The notes beneath the pieces are model-generated. The model was not told the DNA's origin. It saw only the letters and a list, made by a program, of their open reading frames with translations, and searched no databases. A program made the position numbers and the translations under genes. Shown piece after piece: positions 20,991-30,242 of a DNA stretch of 55,000 nt. Numbering within the stretch: the stretch's first letter is position 1; each line of letters starts with the position of its first letter. Source of the stretch: Delftia sp. PS-11 (GTDB taxonomy: Bacteria; Pseudomonadota; Gammaproteobacteria; Burkholderiales; Burkholderiaceae_C); the NCBI RefSeq assembly GCF_029870285.1, contig NZ_JACSYA010000025.1:1-55000 (forward strand), in the 5' to 3' direction.

Positions 20991-21683
20991 TCAATACGTG
21001 AGGGTCTGAACGCCTTCGGGCGTTCCCAGCAGGCACACGGCGGCCTTCTGGTGCGCAAACACGCCCACGGTGACCACACCGGGCCACTGGTTGACCTCGG
21101 ACTCGAACGCCAGCGGGTCGGCAATCTTCAGGCCGCGCACATCCAGGATGTGCTGCCCGTTGTCCGTCACCAGAGGGGCTCCATCCTTCATGCGCACCTG
21201 AGCCTGTCCGCCCAGTGCCTCGAAACGGCGTGCAATCTGGCCTGCGGCCATGGGGATCACCTCCACCGGCAGCGGAAAGGCGCCCAGCACATCGACACGC
21301 TTGGACGCATCGGCAATGCAGATGAAACGGTCGGCCAGGGCCGCGACGATCTTCTCGCGCGTCAGCGCCGCGCCGCCGCCCTTGACCATGTAGCCAGCAC
21401 CATCGATCTCGTCGGCGCCGTCGATATAGACGGACAGGCGAGTGACCTCATTGGCATCCAGCACCTGGATGCCCAGGGCTTTCAGGCGCTCGGTGCTGGC
21501 CACGGAGCTGGAGACGGCACCGGCGATGCGGTCCTTGACCGTGGCCAGCGCATCGATGAATTTATTGACCGTCGAGCCCGTGCCGACGCCGACGATTTCG
21601 CCGGGCACCACATAGGCCAGGGCAGCTTGCCCGACCAGGGCTTTGAGTTCATCTTGGGAAAAAGAGGCAGCAGGTGTCGTCAT
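20991..21683 (-). CDS. rpiA: ribose-5-phosphate isomerase A
   Basis: A 230-residue enzyme of the non-oxidative pentose phosphate pathway that interconverts ribose-5-phosphate and ribulose-5-phosphate. RpiA motifs are [20 protein letters not shown] (catalytic Asp) and [12 protein letters not shown] (phosphate and catalytic Lys/Glu). I choose the ATG at 21683 (MTTPAASF); the ATG at 21719 in the same frame would overlap the divergent pyrD start. The two starts lie only 34 bp apart, so rpiA and pyrD share a very compact promoter region. Confidence 0.96.
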   Translation of the reverse strand: MTTPAASFSQDELKALVGQAALAYVVPGEIVGVGTGSTVNKFIDALATVKDRIAGAVSSSVASTERLKALGIQVLDANEVTRLSVYIDGADEIDGAGYMVKGGGAALTREKIVAALADRFICIADASKRVDVLGAFPLPVEVIPMAAGQIARRFEALGGQAQVRMKDGAPLVTDNGQHILDVRGLKIADPLAFESEVNQWPGVVTVGVFAHQKAAVCLLGTPEGVQTLTY

Positions 21684-21717
21684 GAGGGAAAATCCAGGTA
21701 ATTCTTCGATTATCCCC

Positions 21718-22764
21718 ATGTCTTTGATCCCCTACGCCCTGACCCGTCCCTTTCTCTTCGGCATGGACCCCGAAGCCGCTCACGACTTCACCATGAACCT
21801 CATGGCCAAGGGGCAGAACACGCTTGTGCAGCAGGCCTGGGCTCAGCCGCTGGTCAAGGACCCCATTGAACTTGCCGGCCTGAAATTTCCCAACCGCGTC
21901 GGCATGGCCGCAGGCCTGGACAAGAACGCGCGCTGCATCGATGCGCTGGCCGCCATGGGCTTCGGCTTCGTCGAGGTAGGCACTGTCACGCCGCGCCCGC
22001 AGCCTGGCAACCCCAAGCCGCGCATGTTCCGCATCCCGGAGCGCAATGCGCTGATCAACCGCCTGGGCTTCAACAACGAGGGCCTTGACGCCTTCCTGAG
22101 CAACGTCAAACGCTCCCGGGCACGCGCCCAGGGCGCGCCCATGCTGCTGGGGCTGAACATCGGCAAGAATGCCACCACGCCCATCGAGGACGCCACCAGC
22201 GACTACCTCAAGGCTCTGGATGGCGTCTACCCTCACGCCGACTATGTGACGGTGAACATCAGCTCGCCCAACACCAAGAACCTGCGCGCACTGCAAAGCG
22301 ACGAGGCTCTCGACGCCCTGCTCGGCGCCATTGCCCAGCGCAGGGAACAACTGGCCACCCAGCATGGCCGGCGGGTGCCGGTGTTTGTCAAGATTGCGCC
22401 CGACCTCGATGAAGAGCAGGTGGGCGTCATTGCGGCCACCCTGCAGCGCCATGGCATGGACGGCGTGATTGCCACCAACACCACGATCAGCCGCGAAGCT
22501 GTCAAGGGCCTGCAGCATGCCGAGGAAACGGGTGGCCTGTCGGGCGCCCCGGTGCTCGAAGCCAGCAACCAGGTCATCCGCCAGCTGCGCGCGGCGCTGG
22601 GCAGCCGCTTCCCCATCATCGGCGTGGGCGGCATCCTCAGCGGCGCAGACGCCGTCAGCAAGATCCGTGCGGGCGCCGATGTGGTGCAGATCTACAGCGG
22701 TCTCATTTACCGTGGTTCGGCCCTGGTGCCCGAGGCTGCGCGCGCCATCGCGCAAATGCGCTGA
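21718..22764 (+). CDS. pyrD: dihydroorotate dehydrogenase (quinone), class 2
   Basis: A 348-residue class 2 enzyme that oxidises dihydroorotate to orotate and passes electrons to quinone at the inner membrane. An N-terminal amphipathic region ([18 protein letters not shown]) fits the membrane and quinone tunnel. FMN and substrate motifs include [10 protein letters not shown], the [11 protein letters not shown] loop with the catalytic Ser, and [12 protein letters not shown] strong bidirectional terminator follows. A dihydroorotase paralogue lies separately in the zinc island near 37 kb. Confidence 0.96.
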   Translation: MSLIPYALTRPFLFGMDPEAAHDFTMNLMAKGQNTLVQQAWAQPLVKDPIELAGLKFPNRVGMAAGLDKNARCIDALAAMGFGFVEVGTVTPRPQPGNPKPRMFRIPERNALINRLGFNNEGLDAFLSNVKRSRARAQGAPMLLGLNIGKNATTPIEDATSDYLKALDGVYPHADYVTVNISSPNTKNLRALQSDEALDALLGAIAQRREQLATQHGRRVPVFVKIAPDLDEEQVGVIAATLQRHGMDGVIATNTTISREAVKGLQHAEETGGLSGAPVLEASNQVIRQLRAALGSRFPIIGVGGILSGADAVSKIRAGADVVQIYSGLIYRGSALVPEAARAIAQMR

Positions 22765-22789
22765 AGCGCGCCCGCCAGGGCGCATATGC

Positions 22790-22820
22790 AAAACGCCCGG
22801 CATCGTGCCGGGCGTTTTTT
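22790..22820. terminator. bidirectional terminator between pyrD and the YqjK-like gene
   Basis: AAAACGCCCGGCA and TGCCGGGCGTTTTTT flank a 3-nt centre. The A run and T run allow termination on both strands between these convergent genes. Confidence 0.88.
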
Positions 22821-22830
22821 GATCAGGTGT

Positions 22831-23205
22831 TCAGCGCCGCTGCTGCTGGAGCAGGCGCAGCACCCACGGCATGGCCACGGAGCCCAGGCGCATCAGCTTG
22901 CGCGGCCCCACGGCCACAGCGGCGGCCGCAGCCACCCCCAAAGCCACGGGATGCAGGCGCGCAAACGTGGTGATGCGCTCGACCAGAGGAGCATCGGCAC
23001 GAACCTGGGCCGCATTGCGGCGCAGCACCCTGGCCTGCGCCGCCGCTGCAGAGCGGGCCTTGAGCCGCTCACGCTGCATGGCAATGCGCTGCAGCAGACG
23101 CTGCTGCTCAGGCGTGGCCTGCTGCCACAGCGGTGCATTCAGACCCGTAGGCGTGAATGGCTTGGCATCGGACTGTGCCTTCGGGGCATTTGGATGGTCT
23201 GCCAT
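22831..23205 (-). CDS. YqjK-like protein, third gene of the YqjD-YqjE-YqjK trio
   Basis: A 124-residue basic, Ala/Arg-rich protein. Residues 35-75 contain a helical stretch rich in Gln and Arg (QRLLQRIAMQRERLKARSAAAAQ), with one hydrophobic segment at about 88-104. Position and composition match the YqjK-like gene that follows yqjD and yqjE in many proteobacteria. I choose the ATG at 23205, 2 bp after the upstream stop; a longer in-frame start at 23235 overlaps the upstream gene. Function unknown. Confidence 0.65.
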   Translation of the reverse strand: MADHPNAPKAQSDAKPFTPTGLNAPLWQQATPEQQRLLQRIAMQRERLKARSAAAAQARVLRRNAAQVRADAPLVERITTFARLHPVALGVAAAAAVAVGPRKLMRLGSVAMPWVLRLLQQQRR

Positions 23206-23207
23206 GG

Positions 23208-23609
23208 CTACAGCTTCCTCTTGATCGATTGCCAATCCTGGATCAGCTCATTGCGCGTCAGCAGGAAAGGGCGCGACAGGCGGCGCATCGTGACCACCAG
23301 TTGCCAGACCAGCAGGCCCCACAGGGCCAGCCAGAGCCCGCCCAGCCCCCAGGCCGCCAGTGCACGGTACGGCGAATCCCAGAACTGCACCAGCACGGCA
23401 ACGGAAAGCATCAGCAGAACCACGACACCGAGGCCACCGACGGCGACCAGCAGCACCAGCATGGTCTGCAGGCTGCGTTTGTGCTGGGCCCATTCAAGGC
23501 GAGCGAGGTCCGTGCGATCTTCCGCGGCAATCGCCAGCTCGATCGCAGCCGCGCGCCAGCGCGCCGCCAAGGCGTCCAGACCCAGAAGGGAGATCCAGTT
23601 CACGGGCAT
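23208..23609 (-). CDS. phage-holin-like (YqjE family) membrane protein
   Basis: A 133-residue inner-membrane protein with two long hydrophobic segments (about 47-72 and 78-103) and charged termini. This is the pattern of the YqjE/phage holin superfamily III group. It is the middle gene of a three-gene operon with the DUF883 protein upstream (26 bp) and the YqjK-like gene downstream (2 bp). E. coli counterparts are stationary-phase genes; YqjD binds ribosomes at the membrane. The precise role of YqjE is unknown. Start at 23609 (MPVNWIS) avoids overlap with the upstream gene. Confidence 0.75.
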   Translation of the reverse strand: MPVNWISLLGLDALAARWRAAAIELAIAAEDRTDLARLEWAQHKRSLQTMLVLLVAVGGLGVVVLLMLSVAVLVQFWDSPYRALAAWGLGGLWLALWGLLVWQLVVTMRRLSRPFLLTRNELIQDWQSIKRKL

Positions 23610-23635
23610 CCTTTGCGCACGGGCCTTGCGACCAC

Positions 23636-23947
23636 TCAGCGGCGACCCAGCATGAAGCCCAGCAGGGCACCCACGGCCAGGGCAGCGCCAGCAACGCGCC
23701 ACGGCTCATCGTGGGCGTAGCGGTCTGCTGCATAGGCCGCATCCTTGGCCTGGCGTGCCGCCTCCTGCGCCGCACGCACGGCGGAGTCGCGCACATTCGA
23801 CATGCCATCATCGATGCGCTGGCGCAGCAGATGGATCTCGGGCACGGCATCGAGTTCCTTGGCCGACAGCAGGCCGCGCAGATCACTGACCAGTTTTTCC
23901 AGATCGGCCTGGGCGGTGGAAACGGTTTCCGAAATCGACTTCGTCAT
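23636..23947 (-). CDS. DUF883 (YqjD/ElaB family) membrane-anchored protein
   Basis: A 103-residue protein: a long amphipathic helix (about 5-75; DLEKLVSDLRGLLSAKELD...RQRIDDGMSNVRDSAVRAAQEAARQAKDAAYAADRY) then a C-terminal glycine-rich membrane anchor (VAGAALAVGALLGFMLGRR). This matches DUF883 proteins such as E. coli YqjD and ElaB, which are tail-anchored in the inner membrane and bind ribosomes in stationary phase. It is the first gene of the trio. The 178-bp gap upstream contains no gene. Confidence 0.85.
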   Translation of the reverse strand: MTKSISETVSTAQADLEKLVSDLRGLLSAKELDAVPEIHLLRQRIDDGMSNVRDSAVRAAQEAARQAKDAAYAADRYAHDEPWRVAGAALAVGALLGFMLGRR

Positions 23948-24125
23948 GATGAGCCTTTCTATTGAAGTAAAAACAAATGCAGCGGGATCCGCCAATGCGC
24001 GCCATCCGTTTTCTGCATGGCACCCGGACTGGCTGCCCGTGCGCCATGCAAGCATCTTATCCAATTGCACAGCCTGCTCCGGCAAGCCGGACAGACTCCG
24101 CGCTGTCAGACAAGGTACAAGGCGG

Positions 24126-25229
24126 TCATGGCTGCAATAGACATGCCACCCGCTTACCAATCGCCAGACAACTGGTCAGACCAGGCGACTCGATGCCCAA
24201 CAGCTGCACCAGACCCGGCACACCATGGAGATCCGGCCCCTGGATGACAAAATCCGCAGCCGGCTCGCCGGGGCCGCTGATCTTGGGCCGCATGCCCGCA
24301 TAGCCAGGCGACAGCGCGCGATCGGCCAACGCAGGCCAATAGCGGCGGATCTCGGCATAGAAACCCTCGGCACGCGCAGGATCGACCTGCAGGTCATACG
24401 GATCATCCACCCACTGCACATCGGGGCCAAACTTGGCCTGCCCACCCAGGTCCAGCGTCAGATGCACACCCAGGCCCGCAGCCTCGGGCACCGGGTAGAT
24501 CAGGCGCGAGAACGGCGCACGCCCCGACAGCGTGAAATAGCTGCCCTTGGCATAGAAGGCACGCGGCACGAACTGCGGGGCAAGCCCCTGGATGCAGGCA
24601 GCCAGTGCCGGCGCATGAAGCCCTGCCGCATTCACCACCGCCCTGGCTGTCAACGCCGTGCCATCGGATGTGCGCAGCCAGATGCCATCAGGCGCCACGG
24701 CGGCCTCCCGCACGCTGGCATGACAAACGACCATGCCACCGGCATTCTCCAGATCCCCTTGCAGGGCCAGCATCAGGCTGTGACTATCAATAATGCCCGT
24801 GCTGGGCGAGTGCAACGCGGCCACGCATTGCAGCGCAGGCTCCATCGCCATGGCCTCAGACGCCTCCAGCCAGCGCAGGTCATCGACACCATTGGCCGCC
24901 GCCCTGGCTGCAATCGCCTGGAGCTGCTCGCGCTGATCTTCGTGGGTTGCAACGATCAGTTTGCCGCAGCGCTGGTGCGCAATGCCGCGCTCTGCACAAT
25001 AGTCATAAAGCTGCTGCCTGCCCTGCACGCACAATTGCGCCTTGAGCGAGCCTTTGGGGTAATAGATGCCGGCATGGATGACCTCGCTATTGCGGGAGCT
25101 GGTGCCTGTGCCAATCGCCTCAGCGGCCTCCAGCACCATCACCTGCCTGCCGGCCAGGGCCAAAGCCCGGGCGGCTGCCAGTCCTACGACACCCGCCCCC
25201 ACGACCACGCAATCGACTTGTTCGCTCAC
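24126..25229 (-). CDS. FAD-dependent oxidoreductase, L-2-hydroxyglutarate oxidase-like
   Basis: A 367-residue flavoprotein of the DAO/LhgO group. The N-terminal dinucleotide motif is [17 protein letters not shown]. The family sequence [25 protein letters not shown] follows at about 40-65, and [14 protein letters not shown] lies near the C-terminus. LhgO oxidises L-2-hydroxyglutarate and passes electrons to the respiratory chain; the actual substrate here is inferred. I choose a GTG start at 25229 because a GGGGGGAAAG ribosome site lies just upstream. The open frame further upstream runs into the tRNA cluster terminator and is not coding. Confidence 0.85.
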   Translation of the reverse strand: MSEQVDCVVVGAGVVGLAAARALALAGRQVMVLEAAEAIGTGTSSRNSEVIHAGIYYPKGSLKAQLCVQGRQQLYDYCAERGIAHQRCGKLIVATHEDQREQLQAIAARAAANGVDDLRWLEASEAMAMEPALQCVAALHSPSTGIIDSHSLMLALQGDLENAGGMVVCHASVREAAVAPDGIWLRTSDGTALTARAVVNAAGLHAPALAACIQGLAPQFVPRAFYAKGSYFTLSGRAPFSRLIYPVPEAAGLGVHLTLDLGGQAKFGPDVQWVDDPYDLQVDPARAEGFYAEIRRYWPALADRALSPGYAGMRPKISGPGEPAADFVIQGPDLHGVPGLVQLLGIESPGLTSCLAIGKRVACLLQP

Positions 25230-25360
25230 TTTCCCCCCCTGCAGTGCGCTTACCGCGCCTTGAAACACAGAAATCCGGGGCACACAGTCGCCCAGACGTC
25301 TGGGATTATCAGAGCAGCGCAGGCTCTCGCACATCTGCAGGCGGCAATCCAGCAAAAGGC

Positions 25361-25398
25361 AACAAAAAAGCCCCTTGAACACAAAATTCAAGGGGCTT
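25361..25398 (-). terminator. Rho-independent terminator of the tRNA-Val cluster
   Basis: A 12-bp perfect stem (arms at 25368-25379 and 25387-25398) is followed on the minus strand by TTTTTTGTT. It begins 6 bp after the CCA end of the last tRNA gene. Confidence 0.9.
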
Positions 25399-25403
25399 AT
25401 GAA

Positions 25404-25478
25404 TGGTGGGTGATACATGGATCGAACATGTGACCCCTGCCGTGTGAAGGCAGTGCTCTACCGCTGAGCTAATCACCC
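25404..25478 (-). tRNA. tRNA-Val (anticodon CAC), copy 4 in transcription order
   Basis: 75 nt including an encoded CCA. The minus strand folds as a cloverleaf: acceptor GGGTGAT/ATCACCC, D arm GCTC/GAGC, anticodon stem CTGCC/GGCAG with loop TTCACAC (anticodon CAC, reading GUG), and T arm ACATG/CATGT with TTCGATC. It is identical in sequence to the other three copies. Confidence 0.95.
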
Positions 25479-25515
25479 ATGGACCCTGGCTTTCAGGCCA
25501 GACTCCTGGAAAAAC

Positions 25516-25590
25516 TGGTGGGTGATACATGGATCGAACATGTGACCCCTGCCGTGTGAAGGCAGTGCTCTACCGCTGAGCTAATCACCC
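25516..25590 (-). tRNA. tRNA-Val (anticodon CAC), copy 3
   Basis: Identical 75-nt gene with encoded CCA and anticodon CAC. A 37-bp spacer containing a small hairpin (CTGGC/GCCAG) separates it from the next copy. Confidence 0.95.
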
Positions 25591-25626
25591 ATAGACCCTG
25601 GCTTTCAGGCCAGACTCCTGGAAAAC

Positions 25627-25701
25627 TGGTGGGTGATACATGGATCGAACATGTGACCCCTGCCGTGTGAAGGCAGTGCTCTACCGCTGAGCTAATCACC
25701 C
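25627..25701 (-). tRNA. tRNA-Val (anticodon CAC), copy 2
   Basis: Identical 75-nt gene with encoded CCA and anticodon CAC. A 36-bp spacer with the same small hairpin separates it from the next copy. Confidence 0.95.
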
Positions 25702-25737
25702 ATGGACTCTGGCTGTCAGGCCAGACTCCCGGAAAAC

Positions 25738-25812
25738 TGGTGGGTGATACATGGATCGAACATGTGACCCCTGCCGTGTGAAGGCAGTGCTCTACCGCTG
25801 AGCTAATCACCC
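25738..25812 (-). tRNA. tRNA-Val (anticodon CAC), copy 1
   Basis: Identical 75-nt gene with encoded CCA and anticodon CAC; first in transcription order. It begins 32 bp after the dnaQ stop codon on the same strand. Confidence 0.95.
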
Positions 25813-25838
25813 TTTGTCGTTACTGCGACAAGACCGCG

Positions 25839-25844
25839 ATTATG
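25839..25844 (-). promoter_or_regulatory. possible -10 element for the tRNA-Val cluster
   Basis: On the minus strand CATAAT is followed by a GC-rich stretch (CGCGG) about 27 bp before the first tRNA, like a stringently controlled discriminator. No convincing -35 is visible. The tRNAs might instead be cotranscribed with dnaQ. Confidence 0.3.
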
Positions 25845-26573
25845 TCACAAGTTTTCAGTTTGATTTTCGAAACTGCGCCAAATTGTTTTGCCGCCACTCG
25901 ATTTATCCATCTGGCGCAGCACATCTTCATGTGCAGCAAGCTCCTGCTCATTGGCATGCACCACCCGCAGCTTCAGGCTGCGCAGATCAACCGCCGCTAC
26001 GGCAGGCCCGCTGCCATCGGACTGCGAAGGCTCCTCCGCCATGAGCAGCGCCTCCTGCCCACGGGTCAGGTTGATGTAGACATCGGCCAGCAACTCGGCA
26101 TCCAGCAAAGCTCCGTGCAGCGTGCGGCCCGAGTTGTCCACTTCAAGGCGGTCGCACAAGGCGTCGAGCGAGTTGCGCTTGCCGGGAAAAATCTCCTTGG
26201 CCATGGCCAGGGTGTCGATCACCCCGCTCACACACTGCCGGATGGGCGGGCGATGGGCCAGCTCCAGCTCCTTGTTCAGGAAGCCCAGGTCGAATGGCGC
26301 GTTGTGGATGATCAGCTCGGCGCCCTGCAGATAGGCCCAGATTTCCTCGACCTTTTCCTCAAAGCGCGGTTTGTCTTTCAGGAACTCGGTCGTGATGCCG
26401 TGAACACGCAGCGCGTCGGGATGGCTGTCACGGCCTGCATTGAAATACAGGTGCAGGTTGTTGCCCGTGAGCTTGCGGTTGACCAGTTCAACGCAGCCCA
26501 GCTCGATCAGGCGGTCGCCGTTTTCAGGCGACAGGCCGGTGGTTTCGGTATCGAGAATGATCTGGCGCGTCAT
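25845..26573 (-). CDS. dnaQ: DNA polymerase III epsilon subunit (3'-5' proofreading exonuclease)
   Basis: A 242-residue proofreading subunit of the replicative polymerase. Exo I motif ILDTETTGL (catalytic Asp and Glu), Exo II IIHNAPFDLGFL and Exo III-epsilon HGALLDAELLADVY are all present. The C-terminal tail that would contact the alpha subunit includes QEALLM. Length is typical (about 240). It begins 11 bp after fdx, so it looks like the last protein gene of the iron-sulfur operon, an unusual partner. Four tRNA-Val genes follow. Confidence 0.95.
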   Translation of the reverse strand: MTRQIILDTETTGLSPENGDRLIELGCVELVNRKLTGNNLHLYFNAGRDSHPDALRVHGITTEFLKDKPRFEEKVEEIWAYLQGAELIIHNAPFDLGFLNKELELAHRPPIRQCVSGVIDTLAMAKEIFPGKRNSLDALCDRLEVDNSGRTLHGALLDAELLADVYINLTRGQEALLMAEEPSQSDGSGPAVAAVDLRSLKLRVVHANEQELAAHEDVLRQMDKSSGGKTIWRSFENQTENL

Positions 26574-26584
26574 GCCGGGCCCTT

Positions 26585-26923
26585 TCAGTGGTTTTCCTTG
26601 GCGTGGTTCAGCGAGTACTTGGGTATCTCGATGGTCACGTCCTCGCGCGCCAGAATGGCCTGGCAGGACAGGCGCGACTGGGGCTGCAGGCCCCAGGCAC
26701 GGTCCAGCAGGTCTTCCTCTTCTTCTTCGGCTTCATTGAGGGAGTTGAAGCCCTGCCTGACGACGACATGGCAGGTTGTGCAGGCACAGCTCATGTCGCA
26801 GGCATGCTCGATCTTGATGTTGTTGTCCAGCAGCGCCTCGCAGATGGAGGTGCCTGCCGGGGCCTCGATCTCGGCGCCCTGAGGACAGTATTCGGCGTGG
26901 GGAAGAATTTTGATGACGGGCAT
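26585..26923 (-). CDS. fdx: ISC-type [2Fe-2S] ferredoxin
   Basis: A 112-residue adrenodoxin-type ferredoxin that donates electrons during iron-sulfur cluster assembly. Cluster ligands follow the C-x5-C-x2-C pattern in HACDMSCACTTCHVVV, with the fourth Cys in RLSCQAIL. It lies 14 bp after hscA and 11 bp before dnaQ. Length and motifs match Fdx of isc operons. Confidence 0.95.
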   Translation of the reverse strand: MPVIKILPHAEYCPQGAEIEAPAGTSICEALLDNNIKIEHACDMSCACTTCHVVVRQGFNSLNEAEEEEEDLLDRAWGLQPQSRLSCQAILAREDVTIEIPKYSLNHAKENH

Positions 26924-26937
26924 GGCGGATCAGGAGG

Positions 26938-28806
26938 TCAGGAAAGGGATTGCACGTTCTTGCCGGCCAGGGCCTGCTGAATGCTGCGGTTCATGCGCTC
27001 GGCTGCAAAGGCTTCCGTGCCTTTGGCCAGGGCTTCGGTGGCGGCCTCGATGACGGCGGCATCCTCGGCCGAGAGGCTGTCGCGCAGGGCCGCCAGCAGG
27101 GCATCGATGGCCTCGCGCTGCGCACCGGACAGCACATCGCCATCGGCATCCAGCGCGCTTTGCGTGGCCATGATCATGCGGTCGGCATCGACGCGGGCTT
27201 CCACCAGCGCGCGGGCATGCATGTCCTGCTGGGCAGTGGCAAAGCCATCCTGCAGCATGCGGGCCACTTCCTCATCCGACAGGCCATAGGAAGGCTTGAC
27301 ATGGATATGGGCTTCGACACCGCTGGTCTGCTCCCTGGCACCCACGGACAGCAGTCCATCGGCATCCACGGTAAAGGTCACGCGGATGCGTGCAGCGCCA
27401 GCGGCCATGGGCGGAATGCCGCGCAGCTCAAAGCGCGCCAGGCTGCGGCAGTCCGCCACCAGGTCACGCTCGCCCTGCACCACATGGATGGCAAGCGCAG
27501 TCTGCCCATCCTTGTAGGTGGTGAAGTCCTGGGCGCGCGCCGTGGGGATGGTTTCGTTGCGCGAGATGATGCGCTCGACCAGCCCGCCCATGGTTTCCAC
27601 ACCCAGCGACAGCGGAATCACATCCAGCAGCAGCATATCGCCGCTGGAGCTGTTGCCTGCCAGCTGGTTGGCCTGGATGGCCGCGCCCAGCGCCACCACC
27701 TCATCAGGGTTGAGATTGATCAGCGGCTCACGGCCAAAAAACCGGGCCACGGCTTCGCGTACCTGGGGCATGCGCGTGGAGCCGCCCACCATGACCACGC
27801 CCTGCACCTCGTCAGGCGACAGACCGGCATCCTTGAGGGCACGGCGCACGGCAGACAGCGAGCGCGCCGTCAGGTGGGCTGTCGCAGCCTCGAAGTCGGC
27901 ACGCCGGACTTCACGGGCCACGGCGCCGGTGGACAGGTCTGCGGCAAACGGCGCAGCCTGCGCATCGGACAGCGCCTGCTTGCAGGCACGCGCCGCCAGG
28001 CGCCAGCGCGCCTTATCCTGCGCCGTCTGCGGCGCAATACCGCACTGCTGCGCCACCCACTCGGCCAGGGCAGCGTCATAGTCATCGCCACCCAGGGCCG
28101 AATCACCGCCAGTGGCGATGACTTCGAAAACGCCCTGCGCCAGCCGCAGCACGGAAATATCAAAGGTGCCGCCACCCAGGTCATAGACCGCGTACACCCC
28201 CTCGGACGCATTGTCCAGGCCATAGGCAATGGCAGCGGCCGTGGGCTCGTTGATCAGGCGCAGCAGATGGATGCCGGCCAGCTTGGCCGCATCCTTGGTA
28301 GCCTGGCGCTGGGCATCGTCAAAATACGCGGGCACGGTAATGACGGCGCCGTACAACTCGTCGTCAAAACTGTCTTCGGCACGGTAGCGCAGCGTCGCCA
28401 GGATTTCAGCGCTGACTTCCACCGCAGTCTTGGTGCCATCGGCGGTCTCGATGCCGATCACGCCACGTCCCGCCTCCTGCGGAGCAAAACGGTAGGGCAG
28501 CTTCTCGGGCGCATCGATGTCCGCCAGCGTGCGCCCCATGAAGCGCTTGGCAGAGACGATGGTGTTGGCCGCATCCACCGAAACAGCCGCCTGGGCAGCG
28601 CGGCCAATCTCGCGCCGCCCCTGGGGCAGATAGCGCACCACGGACGGCAGCAGGACCTCGCCCTGCTCATCCGGCAGGCACTCGGCCACGCCGTTGCGCA
28701 CAGCAGCAACCAGCGAATGGGTGGTCCCCAGGTCAATGCCCACGGCAATGCGCCTCTGATGGGGATCGGGGGACTGGCCGGGTTCGGAAATCTGCAAAAG
28801 CGCCAT
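26938..28806 (-). CDS. hscA: Fe-S assembly Hsp70 chaperone HscA
   Basis: A 622-residue specialised Hsp70 that helps release clusters from IscU. The nucleotide-binding domain has [12 protein letters not shown] and [16 protein letters not shown]. The phosphate motif [13 protein letters not shown] and a substrate-binding domain follow. Its substrate motif LPPVK is present in the IscU encoded here (residues 100-104). I choose the ATG at 28806 (MALLQISEP); a second in-frame ATG lies at 28827. It is 85 bp after hscB and 14 bp before fdx. Confidence 0.95.
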   Translation of the reverse strand: MALLQISEPGQSPDPHQRRIAVGIDLGTTHSLVAAVRNGVAECLPDEQGEVLLPSVVRYLPQGRREIGRAAQAAVSVDAANTIVSAKRFMGRTLADIDAPEKLPYRFAPQEAGRGVIGIETADGTKTAVEVSAEILATLRYRAEDSFDDELYGAVITVPAYFDDAQRQATKDAAKLAGIHLLRLINEPTAAAIAYGLDNASEGVYAVYDLGGGTFDISVLRLAQGVFEVIATGGDSALGGDDYDAALAEWVAQQCGIAPQTAQDKARWRLAARACKQALSDAQAAPFAADLSTGAVAREVRRADFEAATAHLTARSLSAVRRALKDAGLSPDEVQGVVMVGGSTRMPQVREAVARFFGREPLINLNPDEVVALGAAIQANQLAGNSSSGDMLLLDVIPLSLGVETMGGLVERIISRNETIPTARAQDFTTYKDGQTALAIHVVQGERDLVADCRSLARFELRGIPPMAAGAARIRVTFTVDADGLLSVGAREQTSGVEAHIHVKPSYGLSDEEVARMLQDGFATAQQDMHARALVEARVDADRMIMATQSALDADGDVLSGAQREAIDALLAALRDSLSAEDAAVIEAATEALAKGTEAFAAERMNRSIQQALAGKNVQSLS

Positions 28807-28891
28807 GGAAATACTCGAAGAAGGCATGCCGCCGCAAGGGCCAGCACGCGCAGGTAGATGTCGTGGGGGAGGAAATGGAATCCGTGCCGGG

Positions 28892-29410
28892 CTATTGTCC
28901 CAGTTGATCGCGGCGGCGCTCTATGTCCTGCGCAAATCGCGCAACAAACATGAGGGCTCTGACCTGCTGCACAGCAGCCTGCGCATCGTGTGCTTCATCC
29001 AGCAGCCGCCCGCACTCGGCCAGCATGGTGCGCCGGGCCTGGGCCACTTCATCGTCCAGCGCATCAAGCGCCTGCTCGCTGCGGGCGTCATCCAGGGCTT
29101 CGCGCCACTCCATCTGCTGCATCAGGAAAGCCCTGGGCATGGCCGTATTGTCCTCGGCGCGCACGGGAGCCCCCTGCAGCTCGCACAGATAGGCGGCCCG
29201 CCTGAGGGGGTCTTTCAAGCGCTGGTAGGCCTCATTGATGCGCACCGACCATTGCATGGCCACGCGCTGCGCAGCTGCCCCCTGGGCCGCAAAGCGGTCG
29301 GGATGGGCCTCGCGCTGAAGTTCCTTCCAGCGAGTGTCGATGGCGCTGCGCTCCTGCGCGAATTGGCGCGGCAGCGCGAACAGCTCAAAATCGTCCGATT
29401 GCAGATTCAT
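28892..29410 (-). CDS. hscB: Fe-S assembly J-domain co-chaperone HscB
   Basis: A 172-residue J-protein that brings IscU to HscA and stimulates its ATPase. The N-terminal J domain contains [10 protein letters not shown], the HPDRF motif and a helix ending in [20 protein letters not shown]; the C-terminal helical bundle binds IscU. Length matches the family (about 170). A terminator-like hairpin lies between iscA and this gene, so hscB-hscA-fdx may be expressed at a different level from iscRSUA. Confidence 0.94.
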   Translation of the reverse strand: MNLQSDDFELFALPRQFAQERSAIDTRWKELQREAHPDRFAAQGAAAQRVAMQWSVRINEAYQRLKDPLRRAAYLCELQGAPVRAEDNTAMPRAFLMQQMEWREALDDARSEQALDALDDEVAQARRTMLAECGRLLDEAHDAQAAVQQVRALMFVARFAQDIERRRDQLGQ

Positions 29411-29416
29411 GTCGAT

Positions 29417-29447
29417 AAAAAACCGCCAGCACCGAAGCAGTGGCGGT
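29417..29447 (-). terminator. intra-operon terminator or attenuator between iscA and hscB
   Basis: On the minus strand ACCGCCA pairs with TGGCGGT around a TTCG-containing loop, followed by TTTTTTA. It sits in the 66-bp gap after iscA, inside the operon, and its last bases are 7 bp before the hscB start. Partial read-through is inferred, since hscB needs a transcript. Confidence 0.65.
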
Positions 29448-29476
29448 CTCTTCAGGGAGTGGAGATCAGTGCCGCT

Positions 29477-29800
29477 TCAGATGCGGAAGCTCTCGCCGCA
29501 GCCGCAGCGGTCACGCTCATTGGGATTGAGGAACTTGAAGCCCTCGTTCAGGCCCTCGCGCACGAAGTCCAACTGCGTGCCGTCGATATAGGCCAGGCTC
29601 TTGGGATCGACCAGCACCTTGATGCCGTGGTCCTCGAAGACCACGTCCTCGGGCGACTGCTCGTCCACGTACTCGAGCTTGTAGGCCAGGCCCGAGCAGC
29701 CCGTGGTCTTGACGCCCAGGCGCACGCCAATGCCCTTGCCGCGGCGCGACAGGTAGCGGCTCACATGGCGGGCCGCTGCGTCGGTCATCGAGATCGCCAT
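29477..29800 (-). CDS. iscA: A-type Fe-S carrier IscA
   Basis: A 107-residue A-type carrier, the standard IscA length. The three conserved cysteines are Cys35 in TTGCSGLAY and the C-terminal CGCGESF pair. It passes [4Fe-4S] or [2Fe-2S] clusters, or iron, to target proteins. The start at 29800 (MAISMTD) follows the iscU stop by 1 bp, giving translational coupling. Confidence 0.95.
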   Translation of the reverse strand: MAISMTDAAARHVSRYLSRRGKGIGVRLGVKTTGCSGLAYKLEYVDEQSPEDVVFEDHGIKVLVDPKSLAYIDGTQLDFVREGLNEGFKFLNPNERDRCGCGESFRI

Positions 29801-29801
29801 A

Positions 29802-30200
29802 TCAGGCAGCCGCCACCACAGTGCGCTTGGCACGGTAGTCGTCCACCGCCGCCTTGATGGCGTCTTCCGCCAGGATGGAGCAGTGCACCTTGACGGGCGG
29901 CAGGGCCAGTTCCTCGGCGATCTGGCTGTTTTTGAGCGCAGCAGCCTCGTCCAGCGTCTTGCCCTTGACCCATTCGGTCACCAGCGACGAAGAGGCGATG
30001 GCCGAGCCGCAGCCATAGGTCTTGAAGCGTGCATCCTCGATGACGCCAGTTTCGGGGTTGACCTTGATCTGCAGCTTCATCACGTCGCCGCAGGCAGGCG
30101 CGCCCACCATGCCGGTGCCCACGGACTCGTCGTTCTTGTCGAACGAGCCCACGTTGCGGGGGTTTTCGTAGTGGTCCACCACTTTGTCCGAATAAGCCAT
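29802..30200 (-). CDS. iscU: Fe-S cluster scaffold IscU
   Basis: A 132-residue scaffold on which new clusters form. Ligands are Cys37, Asp39, Cys64 and Cys107, with His106 next to the last. The HscA recognition motif LPPVK is at 100-104. Length is typical (about 128-132). It sits between iscS (42 bp upstream) and iscA (1 bp downstream). Confidence 0.97.
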   Translation of the reverse strand: MAYSDKVVDHYENPRNVGSFDKNDESVGTGMVGAPACGDVMKLQIKVNPETGVIEDARFKTYGCGSAIASSSLVTEWVKGKTLDEAAALKNSQIAEELALPPVKVHCSILAEDAIKAAVDDYRAKRTVVAAA

Positions 30201-30242
30201 ATGTCTACCTCTTCAATTCCTGATGCCTGATGCCTGAAAACC

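Noticed and set aside
22790..22820. Small RNA or riboswitch at the pyrD end
   Set aside because: The structure is a simple bidirectional terminator between convergent genes.
25493..25810. A 105-codon repetitive open frame, and the appearance of a regular repeat array like CRISPR
   Set aside because: The 111-bp period is four tandem tRNA-Val genes with spacers; each unit folds as a tRNA with encoded CCA.
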